Origin: DASSJM01 sp036280655
GTDB taxonomy: Bacteria > Actinomycetota > UBA4738 > HRBIN12
NCBI GenBank assembly: GCA_036280655.1
Contig: DASUQI010000016.1
Coordinates: forward strand, 1 to 64,000
Length of the DNA: 64,000 nt
Direction: 5' to 3'
The notes under the pieces were generated by a model that made no database searches, was not told the DNA's origin, and saw nothing but the letters and a program-made list of their open reading frames with translations. Both the position numbers and the translations under genes were made by a program. Every line of letters begins with the position of its first letter. Position 1 is the first letter of the stretch. Shown here piece by piece: positions 16,083 to 24,392 of the stretch.

Positions 16083-18697
16083 ACCAGTCGCCGCCCGCCG
16101 ACCGGCATCGACGCGATCAGGCCGCTGCCCGGTCCTCCGCCGTTGCCGTTCCCGGGTCCTCCGCCTCCGCCGTTGCCACCGCCGCCCCCGTTCCCGGGTC
16201 CGCCACCGCCGCCACCGCCATCGCCCTCGAACTCGCCGACGAACAGCGTGACGGTCGAACCCGGATCGACGAGCTTGGAGCCGTCGCCGATCGGGATCTG
16301 GTCGATGACGATGCCGTCGAGGTTGCCCCCGTCGACCGGGACGAACTCGACCGCGGCGAACAGGCCGACCCTGGCCAACGCATCGATCGCCTTGGCCTCC
16401 GTCATGCCGGTCACGCGGGGCACGACGATCGGCTTGCCCTGTCCGTCGCTCACCGTGAGGGTCACGGCGCTGCCCAGGCGCGCGCGCGAGCCGCCACCGG
16501 GGGCCTGCGAAAGGACGGTGCCCTTCGGCTCGGACGATCGCACCATCTCCGAGATCGGTGTGAAGTTCGCCTCCGCCAGGATCTGCTCGGCCTGCTCGAG
16601 CTTCAGGCCGACGACGTCTGGGACCCCGCCGCTCTCCGGCGGCGGCGGCGCCTCGAACCCCTGGACGGGGAACTCGGCCATCGCGCGCGCCATGAAGTCC
16701 TGCCAGATCGGGGCGGCGATCGTCCCGCCGAACACCGACGTCCCGTAATACGAGTCCATCGGCTTCTGCCCCTCCGAGAACCCGACCCACACCGCGGTTG
16801 CCACCTGCGGCGTGTAGCCGGCGAAGTAGACGTTCGTGTAGTCCTGCGCCGTGCCGGTCTTGCCGGCCACCGGGCGGTTGCCGGGAAGGATCGCGGCCCG
16901 CCCGGTCCCGCAGCACACCACGCGCTGCAGCATCGCGGTGACGAGGTGCGCGATCTCCGGATCGACCACCTGCTTGCACTTGGACTCGTGCTGGTAGAGG
17001 ACGCGCTGGCCCTTCGGCGCGGTCTTCGGGACGCCGGCGTACTCCACCTTGCGGACGGCCCACGCGTCGCAGTGGACCCCGTCGTTCGCGAGCGTCGCGT
17101 ACGAGGAGGCCATGTCCATCGTCGGGACCTCCTCGACGCCGAGCGTGATCGCCGGCACGGCGTCGAGCCCGACCGTGATCCCCATCCGATGCGCGGCGTC
17201 GACGATGTTCTCCGGCCCCACGTCGAGCGCGAGCTGCGCGAACACGACGTTCACCGAGTTCTGCGTCGCGTTCCACAGGTCCATGTAGCCGGCGTCTCCG
17301 CCGCCCTCGGCGTTGCTCACGCAGCCGTCCGCGCTGATCCAGCCGGGGAGGCCGCACTGGGGCGAGGCCGACGAGTACACCTTGCCCTGCGGGAAGTCGT
17401 TCTCGAACGCCGCGACGAGCGTGAACGGCTTGAACGCCGACCCCGTCTGCCGGGTCCCCCGCCACACGAGGTCGAGCTGGTCCCGCCGGTAGTTCTTCCC
17501 CGACAGCATCGCCTTGATCGCGCCGTCGGTCGCGCGCACCGACACGAGCGACGCGTCGGGACTGTTCCTCGCGTCGTCGATGTACGGGCTGTCGATGATC
17601 GCTTCCTGCGCGTAGTCCTGCCAGTCGGGGTCGAGCGACGTGTAGATCTCGAGCCCGCCCTGGTAGAGCGTGTGGACGCGCTGGTTGTACGTCTTGCCGA
17701 ACGCGTCGAACTCCCCGTCCTCGTTCTCGAGGATCAGGTTGCGGAGGTAGTAGACGAAGAACGGCTCGACCTTCTGCTTGAAGACGCCGACGTCGTTCGT
17801 GATCCCGAGCTCGCTCGCCTTGGCCCGCGCGACCTTGTCCGGGTCGGCCCATCCGAGCTCGGCCATCCGGTCGAGCACGAGGTTCCGCCGCGCCGTGGCC
17901 AGGGCGGGGTTCGTCACGGGGTCGTACGCTCCGGGGGCGCGGATCAGGCCGGCGAGCAGCGCGGCCTGCCGGAGGGTGAGCTTGCTCGCGCGCGTGTGGA
18001 AGTACGTCTCCGCCGCCTTCTCGATCCCGTACGCGCCGTTCCCGTAGTACGCCTCGTTCATGTAGAGCTCGAGGATCTCCCGCTTCTCGTACCTCCGCTC
18101 GAGCCGGATCGCGAGCGCCGCCTCCTGGAACTTGCGTGCGAACGTCCGCTCGGGCGAGTCGATCAGCACGTTCTTGACGAGCTGCTGCGTGAGCGTCGAG
18201 CCGCCCTGCTCGATCTCGCCGGCGACGAGGTTCGCGATCGCCGCGCGGATCAGCGACGGGAAGTTCAGCGCACCGTGCTCGTAGAAGGAGTCGTCCTCGA
18301 TCGCGATCACGGCGTCCTGCGCGACCTGCGCGATCTTGTGGATCTTCACGTATCGGCGGTTCTCGTCCAGGAAGATCTCGGCGAGCACGGTGCCGTCGGC
18401 CGCGTAGATCGTCGAGGTCTCCGGGAAGTCCGGGATGCGGACCTGCCCCACGCCGGCCGCGTCGAGGCGATCGCGGAACGCGTTCACGCCAACCCCGGCA
18501 GCCCCGAAGATCGGGAGCAGGACCAGCGCGACGACCACCGCGAACGCCCCGAGCACGGCCACGAGCACCAGCGGAATCAGGGGCGCGATCACCGTCCGCG
18601 GCTGGAGGTCCGGCACGACGACCGCGGGTCCGTCCTCGCGGGGCGGGCGCGGTGCCCGCCTGGGCGGCCGTTCTCGGTGCTTCGGGGGGGCCTGCAT
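16079..18697 (-). CDS. Class A penicillin-binding protein with PASTA domains
   Basis: An 872-residue bifunctional peptidoglycan synthase. A short cytoplasmic tail and one TM helix (~39-65) lead to a GT51 transglycosylase with catalytic Glu134 in EDDSFYEH and the QGGSTLTQQLVKN motif. The transpeptidase has Ser420 and Lys423 (GSAFKPF), SVN (481-483) and KTG (613-615). Two PASTA repeats (~680-820), VPDVVGLKLEQAEQ and VPRVTGMTEAKAID, precede a Gly/Asn-rich tail. The domain order matches mycobacterial PonA1-type enzymes. ATG 18697 sits 8 nt after TATCCT, a leaderless start. All catalytic residues are intact. Confidence 0.95.
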   Translation of the reverse strand: MQAPPKHRERPPRRAPRPPREDGPAVVVPDLQPRTVIAPLIPLVLVAVLGAFAVVVALVLLPIFGAAGVGVNAFRDRLDAAGVGQVRIPDFPETSTIYAADGTVLAEIFLDENRRYVKIHKIAQVAQDAVIAIEDDSFYEHGALNFPSLIRAAIANLVAGEIEQGGSTLTQQLVKNVLIDSPERTFARKFQEAALAIRLERRYEKREILELYMNEAYYGNGAYGIEKAAETYFHTRASKLTLRQAALLAGLIRAPGAYDPVTNPALATARRNLVLDRMAELGWADPDKVARAKASELGITNDVGVFKQKVEPFFVYYLRNLILENEDGEFDAFGKTYNQRVHTLYQGGLEIYTSLDPDWQDYAQEAIIDSPYIDDARNSPDASLVSVRATDGAIKAMLSGKNYRRDQLDLVWRGTRQTGSAFKPFTLVAAFENDFPQGKVYSSASPQCGLPGWISADGCVSNAEGGGDAGYMDLWNATQNSVNVVFAQLALDVGPENIVDAAHRMGITVGLDAVPAITLGVEEVPTMDMASSYATLANDGVHCDAWAVRKVEYAGVPKTAPKGQRVLYQHESKCKQVVDPEIAHLVTAMLQRVVCCGTGRAAILPGNRPVAGKTGTAQDYTNVYFAGYTPQVATAVWVGFSEGQKPMDSYYGTSVFGGTIAAPIWQDFMARAMAEFPVQGFEAPPPPESGGVPDVVGLKLEQAEQILAEANFTPISEMVRSSEPKGTVLSQAPGGGSRARLGSAVTLTVSDGQGKPIVVPRVTGMTEAKAIDALARVGLFAAVEFVPVDGGNLDGIVIDQIPIGDGSKLVDPGSTVTLFVGEFEGDGGGGGGGPGNGGGGGNGGGGGPGNGNGGGPGSGLIASMPVGGRRLV

Positions 18698-18705
18698 GGC
18701 GCCTC

Positions 18706-18711
18706 AGGATA
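18706..18711 (-). promoter_or_regulatory. TATCCT -10 box, leaderless start of PBP
   Basis: On the minus strand TATCCT is followed by 8 nt and then the ATG at 18697. It matches the window's leaderless pattern. Confidence 0.5.
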
Positions 18712-18730
18712 GCCCGCGTATCCCCCCGGG

Positions 18731-18736
18731 TACGAT
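18731..18736 (+). promoter_or_regulatory. TACGAT -10-like box before NfeD gene
   Basis: TACGAT ends 10 nt before ATG 18747. This is slightly longer than the usual 6-8 nt spacing of this window, but would give a nearly leaderless mRNA and favours ATG 18747 over ATG 18735, which overlaps the box. Confidence 0.4.
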
Positions 18737-18746
18737 GACCGCGTCC

Positions 18747-20069
18747 ATGCGCCGTGCCGCCCGATCCCTGCTGCTCGGAGGCCTCGTCGCGCTGTTCCCG
18801 GCCCCCGCCGCCGCGCAGCAGGAGCCCGCCTCCGTGCTCGTCGCCGAGGTGGACGGCTCGATCGACGGCGTGCTCGCCTCGTTCGTCCGGGACGCGATCG
18901 AGGACGCCGAGGCGTCGGCCTCCACCCTGGTCCTGCAGCTCGACAGCGCGGGGACCCTCGACGTCGATCCGGTGGCCCTGGCGGCGCGGATCCACGACGC
19001 GAGCGTCCCGGTGATCGTCTGGGCCGGGCCGTCGCCGGCCAAGGCACAGGGCGCCGGGTTGCTCTTCCTGTACGCGGCCTCGCTCGCGGCCGTCGCGCCC
19101 GGGGCCGGGGTCGGTCCGCTCGAGCCGCTCGACCTCGCCGTCGACGGAGGCCCGTCCCGCGCGGTGATCGAGGAGCTCGCGACGGGCTGGGTCGAGGAGC
19201 GCGGGCGGCCGACCCCCGTGGGATTCCCCGACGCGGCGATCCCCGCGCAGGCCGCGCTCGACGAGAACATCGCGCAGGTCGCCGCCGCCTCGATCACCGA
19301 CCTCCTCGCCCGGGTCGACGGCATGACGGTCGAGACCGCGGAGGGCCCGGTGGTGCTGCGGACCGCGATCGCGACCGATCCCAGCGACGAGCCGGTGGCG
19401 GTCCGGTTCACCGAGCTCGGCCCGGTCGACCGGACGCTGCACGCGGCCGCGTCGCCGACCTGGATCTACGTCCTGCTCGTCCTCGGGATCGCCGCCCTCG
19501 CGTTCGAGATCACCCAGCCCGGCTTCGGGTTCGCGGGCTTCGCGGGCATCGGGCTGCTCGCGCTCGCGGTCTACGGGCTTACGGTCGTGCCCTTCTCCGT
19601 GCTCGGCCTCGCGCTGCTCGTGCTCGGGCTCGGTCTGATGACCCTCGACGTCCGGCTCCGCCGGCTCGGCGTCCTCACCGTCGCGGGGTGGCTCGGGTTC
19701 GTCGCAGGTTCCGTGCTGGTCTTCGGGGACGTCTCGGACGCGATCGACGTCTCGCCGTGGCTGATCGGGTCGTTCGCGGTCGGGGCGTTCCTGTTCTGGG
19801 GGTTCGCGCTCACGGTCGCGATCCAGACGCGCGAGCGGCTCACCTCGACGCAGCGGGGTCTCGTCGGCATGGTGGGGGAGACCCGCGGCGAGCTGAACCC
19901 GGAGGGCTCGGTCCACGTGAAGGGCACCCTGTGGCGCGGCCGGAGTGCCGACGGTTCGATCCCGGCGGGGACCCGAGTCCGGGTCCGGGGGGTCGACGGC
20001 CTGGTCCTGCGCGTCACGCCGGAGCCACCCGATGAGGCGGCCGGCCCCGACCCGTCCCGCGGTTCCTGA
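18747..20069 (+). CDS. NfeD family membrane protein with a degenerate ClpP-like domain
   Basis: A 440-residue protein: signal sequence (~1-25), a ClpP-like serine-protease domain (~30-230), four or five TM helices (~238-350) and a C-terminal OB-fold NfeD domain (~355-430). Family members are membrane-bound proteases of stomatin-like proteins. Here the segment that should hold the nucleophile, usually ARAASAG, reads AKAQGAG, so the catalytic Ser is missing, and no lysine partner is evident in the following helix. It is probably an inactive pseudoprotease or scaffold (inference). ATG 18735 is an alternative start. No stomatin/SPFH gene is adjacent. Confidence 0.82.
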   Translation: MRRAARSLLLGGLVALFPAPAAAQQEPASVLVAEVDGSIDGVLASFVRDAIEDAEASASTLVLQLDSAGTLDVDPVALAARIHDASVPVIVWAGPSPAKAQGAGLLFLYAASLAAVAPGAGVGPLEPLDLAVDGGPSRAVIEELATGWVEERGRPTPVGFPDAAIPAQAALDENIAQVAAASITDLLARVDGMTVETAEGPVVLRTAIATDPSDEPVAVRFTELGPVDRTLHAAASPTWIYVLLVLGIAALAFEITQPGFGFAGFAGIGLLALAVYGLTVVPFSVLGLALLVLGLGLMTLDVRLRRLGVLTVAGWLGFVAGSVLVFGDVSDAIDVSPWLIGSFAVGAFLFWGFALTVAIQTRERLTSTQRGLVGMVGETRGELNPEGSVHVKGTLWRGRSADGSIPAGTRVRVRGVDGLVLRVTPEPPDEAAGPDPSRGS

Positions 20070-20093
20070 CGCGCCTCCAGGCACGGGAACCTG

Positions 20094-20135
20094 AGGATTC
20101 CGCCCGAGTTGTGCGCGGGTGGCGCACCATCGGAA
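20094..20135. other. Nested inverted repeats upstream of whiB
   Basis: GATTCCG (20094-20100) pairs with CGGAATC (20129-20135) around an inner hairpin, GTGCGC (20109-20114) with GCGCAC (20120-20125), followed by TTTCC. It could terminate the NfeD transcript, or be a regulatory leader or operator of whiB. Which one is not decided by sequence alone. Confidence 0.4.
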
Positions 20136-20194
20136 TCTTTCCGGCGTTCCATTACGAAAGACCTATCGGAAGGGCCGTCGAGGGGGACCCTGGC

Positions 20195-20491
20195 GTGGCC
20201 GATCGGATGCGGGAGGAGTGGACCTGGGGTTGGCAGTTCGACGCCGCCTGCCGCGGGACCGACTCCTCCCTGTTCTTCGCCCCGAACTACTTCGAGCGGC
20301 GTGAGGAGAAGGCCGCCCGAGAGGCCAAGGCCAAGACGATCTGCACCGCCTGCCCGGTCCGCCACCCGTGCCTCGAGTACGCCCTCCGGATCCGCGAGGG
20401 CCACGGGATCTGGGGCGGACTGAACGAGTACGAACGCCGCCAGCTCCTCCGGCAGCAGGCGCTCCAGGGCGGCGAGCTCCAGGCGGGCTGA
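20195..20491 (+). CDS. WhiB family iron-sulfur transcription factor
   Basis: A 98-residue WhiB-like regulator, a family confined to Actinobacteria and their phages. Cys19, Cys50, Cys53 and Cys59 form the C-x30-C-x2-C-x5-C [4Fe-4S] site, and GIWGGLNEYERRQ is the family's G[VI]WGG turn before the basic tail. WhiB proteins work with the sigma factor to control development, redox or antibiotic responses. GTG 20195 is chosen because GGGGGA lies 7 nt upstream; an in-frame extension to 20111 is open but unlike WhiB. The upstream inverted repeats may regulate it. The subclass is not clear. Confidence 0.93.
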   Translation: MADRMREEWTWGWQFDAACRGTDSSLFFAPNYFERREEKAAREAKAKTICTACPVRHPCLEYALRIREGHGIWGGLNEYERRQLLRQQALQGGELQAG

Positions 20492-20541
20492 GCGCCCCCG
20501 TTTTCTGCGACCATCCCGTCCACGTGGACGACGCTCGACCG

Positions 20542-21006
20542 ATGATCGAGGAACGCCTGTCGGAGCTCGGCATCGAGCTGCCGCCCCCGCCGGCGCCCGT
20601 CGCCTCCTACGTCCCGGTCCGGATCGCCGGCGCCCTCGTGTTCGTCGCCGGACAGATCCCGCTCGAGGACGGGACGGTGTCGCCCACGGGCGCGGTCGAC
20701 GCGGACGTGACCGTCGAGCGGGCGCAGGGGGGCGCGCGCCGGTGCGCACTGCAGGCGCTCGCCGCGCTCCGGGAGGCGCTCGGCACGCTCGACCGGGTGG
20801 TCGGCGTCGTGCAGCTCACGGTCTACGTCGCGTCGTCTCCCGGCTTCACGCAGCAGCCCGCGGTGGCGAACGGCGCGAGCGACGTCCTCGTCGAGATCTT
20901 CGGCGAAGGGGGCCGTCACGCGAGGGCGGCCGTCGGCGTCGCCGAGCTGCCCCTCGGGGCGTCGGTCGAGGTCGCAGTCACCGCCGCGATCGCCCCGACC
21001 GGCTGA
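20542..21006 (+). CDS. RidA/YjgF family protein
   Basis: A 154-residue RidA-like protein, related to enamine/imine deaminases that protect PLP enzymes from reactive intermediates. The core VRIAGALVFVAGQIPLEDG, the VGVVQLTVYVAS strand and VAELPLGASVEVAVTAA match the family. It carries an N-terminal extension typical of the YjgH-like branch, so activity is uncertain. ATG 20542 is used; GTG 20524 is possible. It sits 15 nt before the convergent selB stop and shows no sign of being part of that operon. Confidence 0.85.
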   Translation: MIEERLSELGIELPPPPAPVASYVPVRIAGALVFVAGQIPLEDGTVSPTGAVDADVTVERAQGGARRCALQALAALREALGTLDRVVGVVQLTVYVASSPGFTQQPAVANGASDVLVEIFGEGGRHARAAVGVAELPLGASVEVAVTAAIAPTG

Positions 21007-21020
21007 GCTCGGCGACCGGG

Positions 21021-22889
21021 TCAGGACGTCGACGCCCGCGCGAACCGAAGGTTCCCCTCCCGTCGCGTGACGCCCGCCCGGTCGAGGTGCTCCATCAGGG
21101 GGACCGCGTACTTCCGCGACGTGCCGAGCTCGGCCCGGAGCGCGCTCACGGTGACGCCGCGGTCGCCGGCCGCGCGCACGATCTCGATGGCGCGCTCGAC
21201 GAACGCCGCGGTGAGCACGACGTCCGGCGAGATCCGGACGAGCGACCCCGACCGGACCACCGTGTCGATCAGCGCCCGGGGGAACCCGGTGCCCTCGAGC
21301 TCCGGCACGGTCGGGGGCGTCGGCTCGGCGCCCCGAACGGCCTCCGTCAGGCGGCGTCCCTCCTCGCCCGCGTCCGCCGGAGCGCGGGACGGGAGCCGGA
21401 CGTGGGCACCGTCCCGCTCGAGGACGCCGTCCGCGTCCAGCGACGCGAGCACCGCCTCGGCCAGCTCCCGATCCGCCGAGACGTGCGCGCGAGCGAGCGA
21501 TGCGTCGATCCGGGCCCTGGTCCGCGCGGCGTCCTCCCCCGGCGCGAGCGGCTCGGCCGCGTGGAACGACTCGAGCTCCTCGCGGATCGTCTCCGCGAGG
21601 CGACCGAACAGGCCCTCCGATACCCACCAGCCCCCGACGCGCCGGGCGTCCGGGATCGCCTCGGTCACGACGCCGGTCAAAACCGCGACGTCCGAGCCCC
21701 GGACGGCGCCCCGTTCGGCGACGAGCAGGGACGGCAGGTCGTCCCGCCCGGCTCGCGCGCGCCGGTCGAGCCGTTCCTGCGTGGTGCCGCCCGGCCGGCG
21801 GGGCGGGTTCGGGTCGAGGACGATCCCTCCGGCGACGGTCTCGCGCCGGCCCGACTCGCGCAGGACGAACCGGTCGCCCACGTCCAGCACGAGCGGCTCC
21901 GCGAACCTGATGCGGGCGAACGCCCCGGCCTCGTCGAGGGTCCGGACGCCGTAGAGGCGGAGCCGTGCGGGCCGCTCGGCCGCTCCGGCGTGGAAGGTGA
22001 ACGCGCCGCGGTTGGTGACCGGGTGCGCGAGTCCACGGACCGCCCGGATCCGGACCTCGACCTGCTCGGTGGGCCGCCACGCGTCCGGCGCCGAGAGGAC
22101 GCCGCCGCGCTGGGCGCGGTCACGTTCGACCCCTGCGAGGTTCACCGCCAGACGGCGGACCGGCGTCGCGCGCTCGATCGTCCGGCCGTGCATCTGCAGG
22201 CCCCGTACGCGCGCGGTCGCGCCGGACGGGTGCAGTTGCACGCGGTCGCCGACGGCGACCTGGCCTCCCGTCAGCGTGCCGGTGACGACCGTCCCGGCGC
22301 CGGCGATCGGGAAGACGCGGTCGACGAACAGCCGGGGCCGCCGGTCGCGCTCGGGATCCGGCGCGTTCGTCACCATCTCGTCGAGCGCGAAGACGAGCGC
22401 GTCGACCCCCTCGCCGGTCGCCGACGAGCAAGCGAGCACCGGCGCGCCGTCGAGCGCCGTGCCGCGCAGGCGCGTCTCGATCTCGAACGTGAGATGGCGG
22501 ACGCGCCCCGCATCGACGAGATCGCGCTTCGTGATGGCCACGACCGCGCCGTCGACGCCCAGCAGGTCCACGATCGCCAGATGTTCCTCGGACTGCGGCT
22601 TCCACCCCTCGTCGGCCGCGACGACGAACAGCACGAGCCGCACCGGCCCGACGCCCGCGAGCATCGTGCGGACGAACCGCTCGTGCCCCGGCACGTCGAC
22701 GAACCCGACCTCGATACCCGACGGGAGCGTGCACCAGGCGTAGCCGAGCTCGATCGTCAGCCCGCGTCGCTTCTCCTCGGCGAGGCGATCCGGGTCGATG
22801 TCCGTCAGGCGCCGGATCAGGCTCGACTTGCCGTGATCGACGTGGCCGGCGGTGGCGACGACGAGATCGCGGGCCGAACCCTCAGCCAT
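21021..22889 (-). CDS. selB: Selenocysteine-specific translation elongation factor SelB
   Basis: A 622-residue GTPase that brings selenocysteinyl-tRNA to UGA codons marked by a SECIS hairpin. G-motifs are GHVDHGKS near the N-terminus, DVPGHERF and ITKRDLVD. Three beta-barrel EF-Tu-like domains follow, then C-terminal winged helices that bind SECIS RNA, ending VSALRAELGTSRKYAVPLMEH, which is characteristic of SelB. The start is ATG 22889, overlapping the end of selA by 8 nt. With selA it implies selenoprotein synthesis; selD and the tRNA-Sec gene are not in this window. Confidence 0.95.
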   Translation of the reverse strand: MAEGSARDLVVATAGHVDHGKSSLIRRLTDIDPDRLAEEKRRGLTIELGYAWCTLPSGIEVGFVDVPGHERFVRTMLAGVGPVRLVLFVVAADEGWKPQSEEHLAIVDLLGVDGAVVAITKRDLVDAGRVRHLTFEIETRLRGTALDGAPVLACSSATGEGVDALVFALDEMVTNAPDPERDRRPRLFVDRVFPIAGAGTVVTGTLTGGQVAVGDRVQLHPSGATARVRGLQMHGRTIERATPVRRLAVNLAGVERDRAQRGGVLSAPDAWRPTEQVEVRIRAVRGLAHPVTNRGAFTFHAGAAERPARLRLYGVRTLDEAGAFARIRFAEPLVLDVGDRFVLRESGRRETVAGGIVLDPNPPRRPGGTTQERLDRRARAGRDDLPSLLVAERGAVRGSDVAVLTGVVTEAIPDARRVGGWWVSEGLFGRLAETIREELESFHAAEPLAPGEDAARTRARIDASLARAHVSADRELAEAVLASLDADGVLERDGAHVRLPSRAPADAGEEGRRLTEAVRGAEPTPPTVPELEGTGFPRALIDTVVRSGSLVRISPDVVLTAAFVERAIEIVRAAGDRGVTVSALRAELGTSRKYAVPLMEHLDRAGVTRREGNLRFARASTS

Positions 22890-24318
22890 CCGGCAGGTCG
22901 TCGCCCTCGAGCGCGTACCGGACCGCCCGGACGAGGTCCGGCAGGTCGTCGCCCGCCACCGTCCGGAGGTCGAGCAGGACGCCGCGGTCGGTGACGCGGC
23001 AGAACACGGTCGGCGAGCCGGAGCGCAGGCGCGCGGCCATCGCTCCCGGATCGGGCGCGCGGACCTCGACGGCGAACGACGGGAGCAAGGTCCCCGGGAC
23101 CGAGCCGCCGCCGACCGTCGACTCGCTCGAGACGACGTGGGCGCCCTCGAGGTCGCCGTCGAGCGCGCGCGCGAGTAGCTCGGCGCGGTGGCGGATCGCG
23201 GTCGGCGACTCGCGCAGCATCCGCCAGACCGGCAGCTCGTCCCGCCGCTCGGCCGCGTGCAGCCCGAGGACCGCGTCGAGGGCGGCCACCTGCATCTTGT
23301 CGACGCGCACGGCGCGGGCGACGGGATGGCGCCGGAGCCGTTCGACGAGCTCCGCGCGGCCGAGGACGATGCCCGCCTGCGGACCGCCGAGCAGCTTGTC
23401 GCCGGAGAACACGACGAGGTCGGCACCCTCGCCGAGCGCCGCGGCGGCGCTCGGCTCGTCGGTCATCCAGGCCGGCGGCCGGTCGAGCAGGCCGGAGCCG
23501 AGGTCGTACACGACCGGGATCCCCGAGCGGTGCGCCAGCGACGCAAGCTCGCCGAGCGCCGGCGACTGGGTGAACCCCACAACGCGGTAGTTGCTCGGGT
23601 GCACCTTCAACAGGAGCCCGGTCTTGTCCGTGATCGCCGCTCGATAGTCGGAGGTCCGCGTCCGGTTCGTGGTGCCGACCTCGACGAGCCGCGCGCCCGA
23701 CGCGGCGAGGATGTCGGGGATCCGGAACTCGCCGCCGATCTCGATGAGCTCGCCCCGTGAGACGACGACCTGCTTCCCCCGGGCGAGGGCGGCGAGCGCG
23801 AGCAGGAGCGCCGCGGCGCCGTTGTTGACGACGAGGGCGTCCTCGGCTCCCGTGAGCGCCTGCAGGAGGTACTCCGACCGCGTGGACCGTCGGCCCCGCT
23901 CGCCGGTGTCGCGGTCGATCTCGAGGTCGACGTAGCCCTGCCCCGCCCGTCCGGCGGCCTTCGCGGCGCGCTCGGGTAGCGGCGCGCGGCCGAGCCCGGT
24001 GTGCAGCACCACGCCGGTCGCGTTGATGGACCGGACGAGGCCCGTGGCGGTGTCCGAAGCGATCCGGAGCGCCCGCGCGAGGATCACCTCGGTGTCGGGG
24101 GGCTCCGCACCGTCCTCCGCGTCCGCCCGGACGCCGGCCAGCACCTCGGAGATCGCGTGCTTGACGAGCGGTCGGCCGAACGTCGCGGCCGCACGGCGAC
24201 CCGGCTCAGAACGAAGCAGCGCGTCGACCGAGGGGATGCGTCTGCGCGGCCCGGGTTGGGAACCCCCGTCCTTCGCCGGACGTGGACGTTCGGCAGGGGC
24301 GCGTTCCGCTGGGGCCAT
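22882..24318 (-). CDS. selA: L-seryl-tRNA(Sec) selenium transferase
   Basis: A 478-residue PLP enzyme that converts Ser-tRNA(Sec) to Sec-tRNA(Sec) using selenophosphate. The PLP lysine is Lys308 in VVFSGDKLLGGPQAG. Other hallmarks are INATGVVLHTGLGRAPL, NNGAAALLLALAAL and SRGELIEIGGEFRIPDI. A helical N-terminal domain binds tRNA; the first ~27 residues are a Pro/Arg-rich extension. ATG 24318 is used; TACGCT lies 10 nt upstream on the minus strand. It is the first gene of a two-gene selAB operon. Confidence 0.95.
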   Translation of the reverse strand: MAPAERAPAERPRPAKDGGSQPGPRRRIPSVDALLRSEPGRRAAATFGRPLVKHAISEVLAGVRADAEDGAEPPDTEVILARALRIASDTATGLVRSINATGVVLHTGLGRAPLPERAAKAAGRAGQGYVDLEIDRDTGERGRRSTRSEYLLQALTGAEDALVVNNGAAALLLALAALARGKQVVVSRGELIEIGGEFRIPDILAASGARLVEVGTTNRTRTSDYRAAITDKTGLLLKVHPSNYRVVGFTQSPALGELASLAHRSGIPVVYDLGSGLLDRPPAWMTDEPSAAAALGEGADLVVFSGDKLLGGPQAGIVLGRAELVERLRRHPVARAVRVDKMQVAALDAVLGLHAAERRDELPVWRMLRESPTAIRHRAELLARALDGDLEGAHVVSSESTVGGGSVPGTLLPSFAVEVRAPDPGAMAARLRSGSPTVFCRVTDRGVLLDLRTVAGDDLPDLVRAVRYALEGDDLPDG

Positions 24319-24392
24319 CGCGCGGGCCAGCGTACTACCGGCGCACGCCCGACCATGGGGTGTGTCGGCCCTCGGCTTCCGTGGCAGGATGG

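Noticed and set aside
24319..24392. Search for tRNA-Sec next to selA
   Set aside because: No cloverleaf with a TCA anticodon or long variable arm was visible in the gaps around selA and selB.
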